Shown piece by piece: positions 9,080-17,720 of a stretch of DNA of 64,000 nt. A program made the translations under genes and the position numbers. This DNA comes from Desulfosudis oleivorans Hxd3. GTDB taxonomy: Bacteria > Desulfobacterota > Desulfobacteria > Desulfobacterales > Desulfosudaceae. The stretch spans positions 2,111,001 to 2,175,000 of the forward strand of contig NC_009943.1 in assembly GCF_000018405.1 (NCBI RefSeq). Direction: 5' to 3'. How positions within the stretch are numbered: position 1 is the stretch's first letter; each line of letters starts with the position of its first letter. The notes under the pieces were generated by a model. That model saw nothing but the letters and a program-made list of their open reading frames with translations. It made no database searches and was not told the origin of the DNA.

Positions 9080-9179
9080 GGGCGGTGCTTGCGGTTCTTA
9101 AAAGCTGCGGCAACACCGCCCATGAACAAAATCGCGCAGGTTAAAAACAGCCCGTCATGTGGCCATGACGGGTTTTGTT
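9080..9179 (+). ncRNA. Structured RNA with terminator ahead of typA (leader or small RNA candidate)
   Basis: Two hairpins lie between the minus-strand toxin promoter and typA. The first pairs GGGCGGTG (9080-9087) with CACCGCCC (9114-9121) and continues TTGC/GCAA after a bulged C. The second, CCCGTCATG (9151-9159) / CATGACGGG (9164-9172) followed by TTTTG-TT, is a good intrinsic terminator. No gene reads into it from the left on this strand, so it is either a short RNA or an attenuating leader of typA. No plus-strand promoter was identified with confidence. Confidence 0.45.
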
Positions 9180-9218
9180 ATTTCAATAAACAACAGAGAC
9201 ACAACGGCGGCTGTAAAA

Positions 9219-11069
9219 ATGAAGAAGACAAACAATATTCCCATCAGAAACATCGCTATCATCGCCCATGTAGACCACGGCAAGACAACACTGGTGGATG
9301 CCATGTTCCGGCAGAGCGGCCTGTTCCGTGAGGGGCAGGCAGTGGATGAGCGGCTGATGGACAGCATGGACCTGGAGCGGGAGCGGGGCATTACCATTGC
9401 CGCCAAAAACTGCGCCATCCACTGGAGAGACACCAAGATCAACATCATTGACACGCCGGGCCACGCGGATTTCGGCGGAGAGGTGGAGCGGGCACTCTCC
9501 ATGGCCGACGGCGCCATTCTCCTGGTAGACGCCTCCGAAGGTCCCCTGCCCCAGACCCGTTTTGTTCTGGACAAGGCCCTGAAAAGCGGGCTGGCGATTA
9601 TCGTGGTCATCAACAAAATCGACCGGGCCGATGCCCGTCCCGCTGAAGTGCTGGACGAGATATACAGCCTGCTCATCGACCTTGGCGCAACAGACCGGCA
9701 GATCGAGTGCCCCTGCCTCTATGCCGTGGGCCGGCAGGGTATTGCCATGAAGTCGCCGGTGGACAAAGGAGAAAACCTGCACCTGCTGCTGGACATGATG
9801 ATAGACGAAATTCCCGGGCCGTCGGCCGATCCGGAAGCCCCCTTTCAGATGCTGGTATCGGACCTGGGGTATTCGGATTACCTGGGCCGCCTGGCCGTGG
9901 GCCGGGTGGTCAACGGGTCGGTGGAATCCAGAAAAAACCTGGTCTGCCTGAAGGAAGACGGAGAGCAGGCCCCTTTAAAAATTTCCAGGCTCCAGGTATA
10001 CAGCGGCCCGGGCCTGAAGGATGCCCAGCGGGCCGATGCCGGCGATATTGTCGTGTTGTCCGGCATCGAAAATGTACACATCGGCGACACCATCTGCACC
10101 GATGAAACGCCCATTGCCCTGCCCCGCATACGGGTTGATGAACCCACGGTCTTCATGCGGTTTGCCGGCAACACCTCTCCCCTGGCCGGCATGGAGGGCA
10201 AGCTGGTACAGGCCAGCCGGATTTATGCCCGCCTGGTCAAGGAAACCCTCATGAACGTCTCTATTCGGGTGGAGGCCGGTGACGACAGGGAAAGCTTTAT
10301 CGTCAAGGGCCGGGGGGAATTCCAGATGGCCATTCTTGTTGAGACCATGCGGCGCGAAGGGTTTGAGCTCTGCGTGGGCCGGCCCCAGGTGATTTACCGG
10401 TATGAGAACGGCCGGCGACTGGAGCCGATTGAAGACCTGCTGGTCAACTGTGAGGCCGCCTACAGCGGCATTGTGACGGAAAAACTTCTGCAGCGGAAAG
10501 GGACCCTGGTCCGCATGGAACGCCAGGACAACGACCGGACCCGCCTGGCTTTTTCAGTGCCCTCCCGGGCGTTGATCGGGTTTCGGGACGAGTTTCTCAC
10601 TGATACCCGGGGCACGGGCATCATGAACAGCGCCCTTGCGGGCTACGAACCTTACCGGGGCGACTTTCCCGGGCGGTTTACCGGCAGCCTTGTATCGGAC
10701 CGCCAGGGAAAGGCCGTTGCCTTTGCCCTGTTCAACCTGGAGGCCAGGGGGAAGCTGTTTACCCGGCCCGGCGAGGTGGTGTATGAGGGCATGATCATCG
10801 GGGAGCGCAACCGGGACACCGACCTGAATGTCAACCCCTGCAAGACCAAACAGCTTAGCAACATGCGGGCCTCGGGCAAGGACGAGGCCGTCACCTTGAC
10901 CCCGGTGACGCCCATGACCCTGGAAAAGGCCATTCAGTTTATCGGTGACGATGAAATGATTGAAGTGACCCCGAAAAGCATTCGGCTGAGAAAAACCATT
11001 CTCTCGGCCCACGGACGCAAGGTGTTTGAACGACGGGGCGCTGTTGACCTATCTTCTGCCTGCGCGTAA
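9219..11069 (+). CDS. typA: TypA/BipA ribosome-associated GTPase
   Basis: This is a translational GTPase of the EF-G/LepA superfamily, acting on the 30S/70S ribosome in stress and cold growth. G motifs are clear: AHVDHGKTT (G1), RGITI (G2), DTPGHADF (G3) and NKIDRADA (G4), then EF-G-like domains and the TypA-type C-terminus (ECVTPK-like stretch reading EVTPKSIRLRK). At 616 residues it is the normal size. The start was set at the ATG of MKKTNNIPIRNIAIIAHVDH, since the family begins close to the G1 motif; the ribosome site is weak (GGCGG). A terminator lies just upstream. Its last 21 bases overlap the 3' end of the convergent waaA. Confidence 0.95.
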   Translation: MKKTNNIPIRNIAIIAHVDHGKTTLVDAMFRQSGLFREGQAVDERLMDSMDLERERGITIAAKNCAIHWRDTKINIIDTPGHADFGGEVERALSMADGAILLVDASEGPLPQTRFVLDKALKSGLAIIVVINKIDRADARPAEVLDEIYSLLIDLGATDRQIECPCLYAVGRQGIAMKSPVDKGENLHLLLDMMIDEIPGPSADPEAPFQMLVSDLGYSDYLGRLAVGRVVNGSVESRKNLVCLKEDGEQAPLKISRLQVYSGPGLKDAQRADAGDIVVLSGIENVHIGDTICTDETPIALPRIRVDEPTVFMRFAGNTSPLAGMEGKLVQASRIYARLVKETLMNVSIRVEAGDDRESFIVKGRGEFQMAILVETMRREGFELCVGRPQVIYRYENGRRLEPIEDLLVNCEAAYSGIVTEKLLQRKGTLVRMERQDNDRTRLAFSVPSRALIGFRDEFLTDTRGTGIMNSALAGYEPYRGDFPGRFTGSLVSDRQGKAVAFALFNLEARGKLFTRPGEVVYEGMIIGERNRDTDLNVNPCKTKQLSNMRASGKDEAVTLTPVTPMTLEKAIQFIGDDEMIEVTPKSIRLRKTILSAHGRKVFERRGAVDLSSACA

Positions 11070-12365
11070 GGCCGAAAACCCGTTTCGCGCCAGGTCCACA
11101 TGGTGCCTGGCCGCTCCGGAATGGAGCGACACCGTTTTTCCGGCGGCACGGCCCATGGCCGCCGCTCTTTCCGGAAAGCGAAAAAGATTGGCCACCGCCT
11201 GGGCCAGTGATTCCCGGCCGGTCACGCACATTCCGCCCCCGGCCACTTCCAGGGCATTCCGGGCCTCTATAAAATCATCCATGTGAGGCCCGTACAGCAC
11301 CGGCACCTCCCATGCCGCCGGCTCCAGCGGGTTCTGTCCGCCCAGGGGCACCAGGCTGCCTCCGCAGAAGGCCACGGTGGCCACGCTGTAAATATTTGGC
11401 AGCTCTCCCATGGTGTCGATCACCACCACCGGGCATTGCCGAAAAGCCGTCGCCTTCTCCAGGTCGCGCTTTGTTTCAGCCTTCACGCCCCGCTCCCGCA
11501 GCAGCGCAAGAACGGCATCGACCCTTTCAATGTGCCGGGGCGCAAGGACCAACACCATTTCCGGAAACTCGACCCGCAGGGCCTGATAGACATCAATGAC
11601 GATGCCGGCCTCCTCTTTTCGCGTGCTGCCCGCCACCAGCACCGGCTGTCCCTCTTTCACGCAAAAGACCTGCCGCATCCGGTCCCGCACCGCCGGCTTT
11701 CCCAGGTCCGCCAGGAACCGGAACTTGGCATTGCCGCCGACATACACCCGGTCCCCGGGCGCTCCCAGAGAGATGATACGATCGCTATCCTCCCGGCTGA
11801 CCATGCTGAAAAGGTCCACGTGGCGCAGGGTCTCCGCGACCAGGGGGGCGATGAACCGGTATCGATGGCAGGCCTGCCTGGAAATCCGGCCGTTGAGGAT
11901 GGCGGTGACAGCCCCGAACCGCTTTGCCTCAAGAATAAGGTGGGGCCATATTTCGGTTTCCAGGCAGACAAAAATATCCGGCCGCACGGTTTTCATGGCC
12001 CGCCGAACGGTAAAAATAAAGTCAAGGGGCACCAGAACACAGACGGCTTTGCCGGCCAAAGCCGTCTCGGCCACGGCATGACCCGATGCGGTCATCACCG
12101 AGAGCACAATGGTACAGCCGGGCATGGCCAGGCGAAACTCATCGATCACCGCCTCGGCCACCCGTACCTCGCCCACGGAGGCGGCATGAATCCAGATGCG
12201 GGTGGGACCTTTCGGCAAATCGACGATTCCGGAATAGCGGCCCAGCCGCTGGTCCAGGCCATACCTGTGTTTTCCGGTCAGGCGGCTGTATAACAGAAAC
12301 AGGGGAAACAGCAGCAGAAACAGGGATGTGCCCGCCAGGGTATAAAGGAAATAGGCCGGATGCAT
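11049..12365 (-). CDS. waaA: 3-deoxy-D-manno-octulosonic acid (Kdo) transferase
   Basis: WaaA/KdtA transfers Kdo from CMP-Kdo to lipid A at the inner membrane. The 438-residue protein has an N-terminal membrane anchor (LAGTSLFLLLFPLFLLY), then the GT-B features IWIHAASVGEV, ETEIWPHLI with the catalytic-type Glu, NGRIS, VAGSTRKEE, and GGSLVPLGGQNPLEPA at the CMP-Kdo site. The start is the ATG at 12365, four bases beyond the stop of the upstream lipoprotein gene. It is the last gene of the minus-strand operon. It implies an LPS-bearing outer membrane. Confidence 0.93.
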   Translation of the reverse strand: MHPAYFLYTLAGTSLFLLLFPLFLLYSRLTGKHRYGLDQRLGRYSGIVDLPKGPTRIWIHAASVGEVRVAEAVIDEFRLAMPGCTIVLSVMTASGHAVAETALAGKAVCVLVPLDFIFTVRRAMKTVRPDIFVCLETEIWPHLILEAKRFGAVTAILNGRISRQACHRYRFIAPLVAETLRHVDLFSMVSREDSDRIISLGAPGDRVYVGGNAKFRFLADLGKPAVRDRMRQVFCVKEGQPVLVAGSTRKEEAGIVIDVYQALRVEFPEMVLVLAPRHIERVDAVLALLRERGVKAETKRDLEKATAFRQCPVVVIDTMGELPNIYSVATVAFCGGSLVPLGGQNPLEPAAWEVPVLYGPHMDDFIEARNALEVAGGGMCVTGRESLAQAVANLFRFPERAAAMGRAAGKTVSLHSGAARHHVDLARNGFSALRAGRR

Positions 12366-12369
12366 CGGG

Positions 12370-14403
12370 TCAGTGATCTTTCTGTGAAGGGGCCGATGGC
12401 GGAATTTCCACGAACCGGCGTCCCTGGATTTGCAGCAGGGGAAGCCGCTTGTGGACCTCTCCGGTTTCGTCAAACGCGGTGACACCGGTCACACCGGGGA
12501 ATCCCGTCAACTGGCCCAGCCTTCTTTTGATGGAGCTGCGATACCGAAGGTCGGAATCGGTGATGATGGGAAACAGCAGGTTTGCCGTATCATAGGCCAC
12601 TGCCGCAATAAAATCGGGTTTTTCGCCAAACAGATTTTCAAACCCCTCTGAAAACCGCCTTACCTCGGGATTGCTGCCTGTTTCCGGAAACCCGGTGGGC
12701 AGTATCGCGCCGTTGACATATTTTTTTGCCATATTCACCAGCTCGGGGGAGTGCCACAGGTTGGTACCCATGAACAGCACATCCACCACGTCGTGATAGA
12801 CCAGCTGCGGAATGATCAGCCCTGCATTTGAGGGACCGTCGGGAATAAAAAGAGCGTCAAAATCCACAATGGCCGTTTCCTCTTTCTCCTCCTCCGGTTG
12901 CCTGCCTGTTGCCTGATCCGCTTCCGGCATATCCATACCGGGCTCCGGTTCCACCCACAATCCTCTTTCCCGGGCCCAGAACTCCCGCTGGGCGTCAACC
13001 GTTTCCTGAAGATCCTCAGGCACGTCGTAATAGAGGCCCACCAGTTTTTTGATGGGGCCGGCAAAATCGGTCTCTTGAGGATCATAGGATTCAAATCCGA
13101 CAACCTGTCCGCCGGATTCTTCCACATGGTCCCAGAAGGCATTGGCAAAGACCCTGCCGTAGGGCTCGTCCGGATAGAGCACGGCAAATCTGTCAATGCC
13201 CAGCACATCCCGGGCATGAGAAACAAGGGCGCGGGTCTGCATGCGCGACGTCAGAAAGTTGCGGAACACCCATCCTCCCAGGCCAGGCGCATCCGGTTCC
13301 TGGGTCAGGGTGATAATGGGAATATGGCGGTTTTGCGCCTCGACAATGGCCTCCTCAAAAAAAACAAGGGGGCCGATGATGGCCGCCACGCGGTTTTCCG
13401 CAAGCTCCTTCACTGCGGCCAGGGCCAGTTGGGGGTCGGAACCGGTATCGCGGACAAGCAGACGGACAGGCGGCGCGTTTTGCGTGCCGTAAGCGGCCAT
13501 AAAGGACTGAAACGCAAGCTGCACCCCTTTGAGTGCCCGTTCCCCGAAACGGCGATATTTGCCGGTCAGGGGCAGCAGGCACCCGATGGTATAACGTTCG
13601 TACACCGACTCCTTTGCGATCCGCTCAAACAGGTCCCGGGCCTGCCCGGTATACGGGTTGCCCGGGAATTTTTCCATGAAATCGGAAAGCACGACCTCGG
13701 CCTGTTCATACTCATCAAGCGCCATGTATTTGCCGGCCAGCTGGCACGTCAGATACCCCCGGTAACCGGGATCCCGCACACCGGCCAGAAGAGAATTAAC
13801 CCCTTCCGGGTCGATGGCGGCAACGATCTGGTCAAACAGCACCAGCATTCGTTTCCGGTTCTCCTCCCCCACTTTTTTCAATGCCGCGATCAGGATCTGG
13901 GCCGCGTCCATTGGCCTGCCCATGGACAGGTAGGCCTCCCCTACCAGTGCGTATTTACGGACAATAATAGGCTCCGGCGCGGTACGGTCATCAAGCCTGC
14001 CGGACTGTTCAATTACGGTCGAAAACGCCTTCTGCCGCAGCCAGCTCTCCAGAATGCCGATAACAGCCATGGCTTCGTACCGGCTGGCCGGGTAACGGGA
14101 TATCACCGACTCGTACCCATCCCGTGATTCAGCAAACCGGTTCTGCCGGGACCGGATGTCGGCCTTTCGCAACCGGGCGTCGGGTTCGTGGGAACCGCCG
14201 GGAAACTCCGTGAGGTAGGCCTGATAAAGGGTGAGGGCCTCGTTATAGTCCTGCCGGGAAAAAGCCGCCTCGGCCCGGGCAAACAGCTGGTCCCCCGGCG
14301 AAGGGCCGAAAAGCCCGGACATCTTCGAAGGAGCGCACGCCGCGCAAAGGACAACGCAGACCAGCACAATTAGAACAGGGAAGAACGACTGCTGCTGTTT
14401 CAT
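12370..14403 (-). CDS. TPR + periplasmic-binding-fold lipoprotein (LpoA/LppC-like)
   Basis: The 677-residue lipoprotein has a signal peptide ending in LCAAC (lipobox). Residues about 35-265 are TPR-like helices (DQLFARAEAAFSRQDYNEAL and following). From about 270 (YTIGCLLPLTGKYRRFGERALKGVQLA) it is a type-1 periplasmic-binding fold as in Leu/Ile/Val-binding proteins, including IIGPLVFFEE and DRFAVLYPDEPYGR. This TPR + PBP1 arrangement matches the penicillin-binding-protein activators LpoA/LppC, although many deltaproteobacterial members are untested. An acidic insert (PEADQATGRQPEEEKEE) sits near residue 495. ATG at 14403 is preferred over the adjoining TTG. Together with waaA and lnt it makes this an envelope-biogenesis operon. 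Confidence 0.85.
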   Translation of the reverse strand: MKQQQSFFPVLIVLVCVVLCAACAPSKMSGLFGPSPGDQLFARAEAAFSRQDYNEALTLYQAYLTEFPGGSHEPDARLRKADIRSRQNRFAESRDGYESVISRYPASRYEAMAVIGILESWLRQKAFSTVIEQSGRLDDRTAPEPIIVRKYALVGEAYLSMGRPMDAAQILIAALKKVGEENRKRMLVLFDQIVAAIDPEGVNSLLAGVRDPGYRGYLTCQLAGKYMALDEYEQAEVVLSDFMEKFPGNPYTGQARDLFERIAKESVYERYTIGCLLPLTGKYRRFGERALKGVQLAFQSFMAAYGTQNAPPVRLLVRDTGSDPQLALAAVKELAENRVAAIIGPLVFFEEAIVEAQNRHIPIITLTQEPDAPGLGGWVFRNFLTSRMQTRALVSHARDVLGIDRFAVLYPDEPYGRVFANAFWDHVEESGGQVVGFESYDPQETDFAGPIKKLVGLYYDVPEDLQETVDAQREFWARERGLWVEPEPGMDMPEADQATGRQPEEEKEETAIVDFDALFIPDGPSNAGLIIPQLVYHDVVDVLFMGTNLWHSPELVNMAKKYVNGAILPTGFPETGSNPEVRRFSEGFENLFGEKPDFIAAVAYDTANLLFPIITDSDLRYRSSIKRRLGQLTGFPGVTGVTAFDETGEVHKRLPLLQIQGRRFVEIPPSAPSQKDH

Positions 14404-14421
14404 CAATTATGGACCCTTCTC

Positions 14422-15366
14422 TTATTTACCATAACGCAGAAACCTCTTTACCAGAAAAGGCACTTTTTCTAAACCCTCTTTTTGGTCGACCCACACCATG
14501 TCCGGGTCGGCCTTAAACCAGGTCTCCTGCCGTTTGGCGTATCGCCGGGTGTCTTTCTTCATGTTTTCCACCGCTGTTTCACGGGAGATGCCGCCGGCCA
14601 GCCATGCGGTCATGTGGCGATACCCGATGGACTGCATGGCCTTCAACTCCGGCGCATATCCCCTGGCCAGCAGGCCGGCCACCTCCTTTTCAAACCCGTC
14701 GGCCAGCATGAGATCCACGCGGTGGTTGATGCGCCCATAAAGCGTCTTTCTGTCCAGGTGCAGGCAGATCTTCAGCGCGTCAAAGGGGTCTTCGGCAAAG
14801 CCGTGGGCCTGCCGGTGGCCGGAGGCCGGCAGCCCGGTGGACTCAAACACCTCAAGTGCCCGGACAATGCGGAACCGATCGTTGGGGTGAATGCGTTCCG
14901 CGGTTTCCGGATCACAGACGGCAAGCCGCTGATGCAGGACCGCCGACCCCTGATCGTTTGCCTCCCTTTCAAGCCTTTCCAGAACAGCTTTGTCCGCCGA
15001 GTGCTTGCGAAACAACCCATGCAGGCAGGCCTTGATGTAAAGGCCGGTGCCGCCGGCAAGTACAGGCAGTACGCCCTGTTCGTTCAAATCCATAAGAATG
15101 GGCCGGGCCATCCGCGCATACCGGCCCGCGCTGAAGGACTCATCCGGGTCTGCCACGTCAATCATGTGATGGGGCACCCGGGCCTGTTCGGCCGGGGTGG
15201 GCTTGGCCGTGCCGATGTCCATGTACCGGTAAACCTGCATGGAATCGGCCCCCACGATCTGGCCGCCGAACTCCTCGGCAAGGGCGATAGCAAGGCGGGT
15301 CTTGCCCACACCGGTGGGGCCGCACAGCACAATCACTCTGGGTCGTGTCGGGCATCCGCCGGTCAT
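14422..15366 (-). CDS. miaA: tRNA dimethylallyltransferase
   Basis: MiaA adds a dimethylallyl group to A37 of tRNAs reading UNN codons. The 314-residue protein shows the P-loop GPTGVGKT, the DSMQVYRYMDIGTAKP stretch with the catalytic-type Asp, HHMIDVADPDESFSAG, LAGGTGLYIKA, and the C-terminal SIGYRHMTAWL. The start ATG at 15366 is preceded by GGAG. It begins 18 bases after the thiE-thiL stop and ends 18 bases before the next gene, in line with operon transcription. Confidence 0.96.
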   Translation of the reverse strand: MTGGCPTRPRVIVLCGPTGVGKTRLAIALAEEFGGQIVGADSMQVYRYMDIGTAKPTPAEQARVPHHMIDVADPDESFSAGRYARMARPILMDLNEQGVLPVLAGGTGLYIKACLHGLFRKHSADKAVLERLEREANDQGSAVLHQRLAVCDPETAERIHPNDRFRIVRALEVFESTGLPASGHRQAHGFAEDPFDALKICLHLDRKTLYGRINHRVDLMLADGFEKEVAGLLARGYAPELKAMQSIGYRHMTAWLAGGISRETAVENMKKDTRRYAKRQETWFKADPDMVWVDQKEGLEKVPFLVKRFLRYGK

Positions 15367-15384
15367 GCCGGAATCTCCACCATA

Positions 15385-17004
15385 TCAGTCTCCGGAACCG
15401 GCATGGCCATGCTGAAACGGGGCCACGCCTTCAGGCAGGTTGCGCAGGTATTCACCATCAAAAGAAAGGCAGCGGCCCAGACGGTAAACAGGCATGACAT
15501 CCCCGATGCGCCGGGCCGTTTCCGGTGGGCAGGCAAACAGCAGCTCATAGTCTTCACCCCCGGAAAAGATCATCTCTTCGGGCCGGTTGCCGGTTTTCTC
15601 GCAGAACCGCTGAAGGTCATCGGAACAGACGGCGGTATCCACGTCAAAACAGAGTGTAATGCCCGAAGCCCTGGCAATATGGCGGGCATCCCCGGCCAGG
15701 CCGTCGCTGATATCCATGACGCAGCGCACATTGTAATCCGCCAGCACGATAGCCGCGTCAAACCGGGCGCGGGGAAACTTGAATGCCTCGACCAGAGAAT
15801 CATATCCCTCCAGGCCGGCCGCCAATGCCAGCAGCCCGGCCCTGGATCGGCCCAGGGGGCCGGTACAATACAAATCGTCACCGGGCCGGGCATTGGCGCG
15901 GGCCGGATAAAAAGGCGCCCTTGCCTCTCCCACGGCAAACAGGTTCAGGGAAACTTCCCGGCCGCCGGATAGATTGCCACCGCCCAGCGCACAATCATAG
16001 ACGGCAAGTCCTTTCTTCAGCCCCGCGTAAAGGTCTATGGCCAAAGACTCGGGCCTGTCGTGCGGAAGGGTCAGGTTGACAAACAGGGACACCGGACGGG
16101 CATAGGCGGCGGCCAGATCGCTTAACACCACGGTCACGGCCCTTTGCCCCACCTCCCCGGGCCGCTGCCAGGAAAAAGAGAAATGGACATTTTCCACCTG
16201 GGCGTCGGTGGTGATCACCGGTGTTTTCAGGGCATGCAGCACGGCCGCGTCATCCCCGGGTCCCACCTTCAAAATTTCCTCTTCTGCCGCGTTGGCCTTC
16301 TTATCCCCGGCCAGAAGCCTGTCGATCAGGCCGAACTCATCGTTCCACGGCACATTCAGCTTTTCAGAAAAAACCTCAATACCGCAGGCCCCTGCCAGAA
16401 ACCGGGCGTCTTCAAGGGGACTGTCAGCACGGCTCACGCAACTGATCACGGCCACGCCCGCAGCCCCGGCAGAGAAGCAGGCAGCGGCGTTTGCGGCATT
16501 GATACCGCCGATGGCCACCACCGGCTTTTTCGACCGGTCGATGACCGCCTTGAGCCCCGCCACCCCGATCACCGGGCTGGCGTCCGGCTTGGTGCTCGTG
16601 GCAAACACCGGTCCGGTGCCGATATAATCACAAAACTCAACAGGGGTCCGGGCAAGCTCGTCAAGAGTGGAGACCGACACCCCCACCAGCGCGTTTTTTC
16701 CCACGATGCTTCGTGCCGTCTTCAGGCTGCCGTCGGCCTGCCCCACATGAACGCCGTCAGCACCCAATGCCCGTGCCAGGACCGGGTCGTCATTGACAAT
16801 AAAAGGAATTTGATTGACCCGGCACAGACGCAAAATGGCCGTGGCCTCTTCAAAAAACCGGCCGTCAAAGGCCTTGTTGCGGTACTGAACCATGGTGGCG
16901 CCGCCGAGAATGGCCGCTTTTGCCTGTTCAAGTGGCGCCGGGCCACCGCTGTCATCGGTGATAAAATAGAACCGCAGGTGTTTTCTCAGATCTTCAGGAA
17001 GCAC
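15385..17004 (-). CDS. Thiamine phosphate synthase-thiamine monophosphate kinase fusion (ThiE-ThiL)
   Basis: One polypeptide carries two consecutive enzymes of thiamine diphosphate synthesis. The N-terminal part (about 1-205) is ThiE: LRFYFITDD, GGATMVQYRNK, GADGVHVGQ, GTGPVFATSTKPDASP and VAIGGINAANA fit the TIM barrel that joins HMP-PP and thiazole phosphate. From about 215 (DEFGLIDRL) it is ThiL, which phosphorylates TMP to TPP: VGPGDDAAVL, DAQVENVHFSF, CALGGGNLSGG, VMDISDGLAGD and FSGGEDYELLF are the PurM-like ATP and Mg2+ sites. The GTG at 17004 has AAGGGAAGGG upstream; a TTG at 17055 is possible. The two domains are in one frame without a break. Fusion would channel TMP from the first site to the second. 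Confidence 0.92.
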   Translation of the reverse strand: MLPEDLRKHLRFYFITDDSGGPAPLEQAKAAILGGATMVQYRNKAFDGRFFEEATAILRLCRVNQIPFIVNDDPVLARALGADGVHVGQADGSLKTARSIVGKNALVGVSVSTLDELARTPVEFCDYIGTGPVFATSTKPDASPVIGVAGLKAVIDRSKKPVVAIGGINAANAAACFSAGAAGVAVISCVSRADSPLEDARFLAGACGIEVFSEKLNVPWNDEFGLIDRLLAGDKKANAAEEEILKVGPGDDAAVLHALKTPVITTDAQVENVHFSFSWQRPGEVGQRAVTVVLSDLAAAYARPVSLFVNLTLPHDRPESLAIDLYAGLKKGLAVYDCALGGGNLSGGREVSLNLFAVGEARAPFYPARANARPGDDLYCTGPLGRSRAGLLALAAGLEGYDSLVEAFKFPRARFDAAIVLADYNVRCVMDISDGLAGDARHIARASGITLCFDVDTAVCSDDLQRFCEKTGNRPEEMIFSGGEDYELLFACPPETARRIGDVMPVYRLGRCLSFDGEYLRNLPEGVAPFQHGHAGSGD

Positions 17005-17081
17005 GGGATACGTCCCTTCCCTTGATAGTTGGTATTTTGTTTTTCCCGACCGCAACGGCGCAAAGGGTTGCGTTGTGACGC

Positions 17082-17663
17082 CTACAGCATGCCGGGTTCA
17101 AACCGCCTGACCCAGGAGAGAAAGGTCTCCTTCTGGCGCGGGCCATATTTTGCCATCTCCCGGGCAATTTCATCCACCGGTTTTTCCCGGTTGCCGGCTT
17201 TGGGGTTTTTGGAAAAAAACTTGTCCGCATAGGCCACAATGATCTCCTCAAGAGAGACCGGGCACATGTCCCGCACCGGCAGGGGCAGGCCGGCCGCGAC
17301 AATCTCTTCGGCGGTAATACCCGTGCCCACATGGCGCTCACACACCAGCGCATGACGGGGCAGCCCCTCCTTTTCCAGAAGCTCGCGGCCCAGTACGCCG
17401 TGGCACACATAGGGCGCGTCCCCGGTGCAGCCGATGTCCGGCGCGTGGACCTTGAAAATGCCGATGTCGTGCAGCAGGGCCGCCTCTTCAATAAATCGCA
17501 TATCGGGGTGCATGGCGGCCACGACCCGGGCCACGGCCAGGGCCTTTTCCATCACCCGGGTGCAGTGGGGAATCATGCTTTCAAAGGCCCGGCTGCCCGG
17601 ATCATAATACCGCTTTATGATCTCCAGGGGAGCGATGTCGCTTCTATTTGAATTCAAGGTCAT
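17082..17663 (-). CDS. HD-domain phosphohydrolase
   Basis: The 193-residue protein has the HD metal site: HCTRVMEKAL (first His), LLHDIGIF (His-Asp), CERHVGTGI (His), and a late Asp in YADKFFS. HD proteins of this size hydrolyse phosphate esters or nucleotides; some are annotated as uncharacterised HDIG hydrolases. The substrate cannot be predicted. It sits between prfB and thiE-thiL with gaps of 57 and 77 bases, so co-transcription is likely. Confidence 0.85.
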   Translation of the reverse strand: MTLNSNRSDIAPLEIIKRYYDPGSRAFESMIPHCTRVMEKALAVARVVAAMHPDMRFIEEAALLHDIGIFKVHAPDIGCTGDAPYVCHGVLGRELLEKEGLPRHALVCERHVGTGITAEEIVAAGLPLPVRDMCPVSLEEIIVAYADKFFSKNPKAGNREKPVDEIAREMAKYGPRQKETFLSWVRRFEPGML

Positions 17664-17720
17664 CTTAACTTTTTTCCTGTTTTACTGCGGCCGGCCGGTT
17701 CAATCGGCCTGGCGCTTTAA

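Noticed and set aside
11283-12293. Plus-strand frame of 336 residues opposite waaA
   Set aside because: Antisense shadow of a clear Kdo transferase gene; Pro/His-rich translation without any motif.
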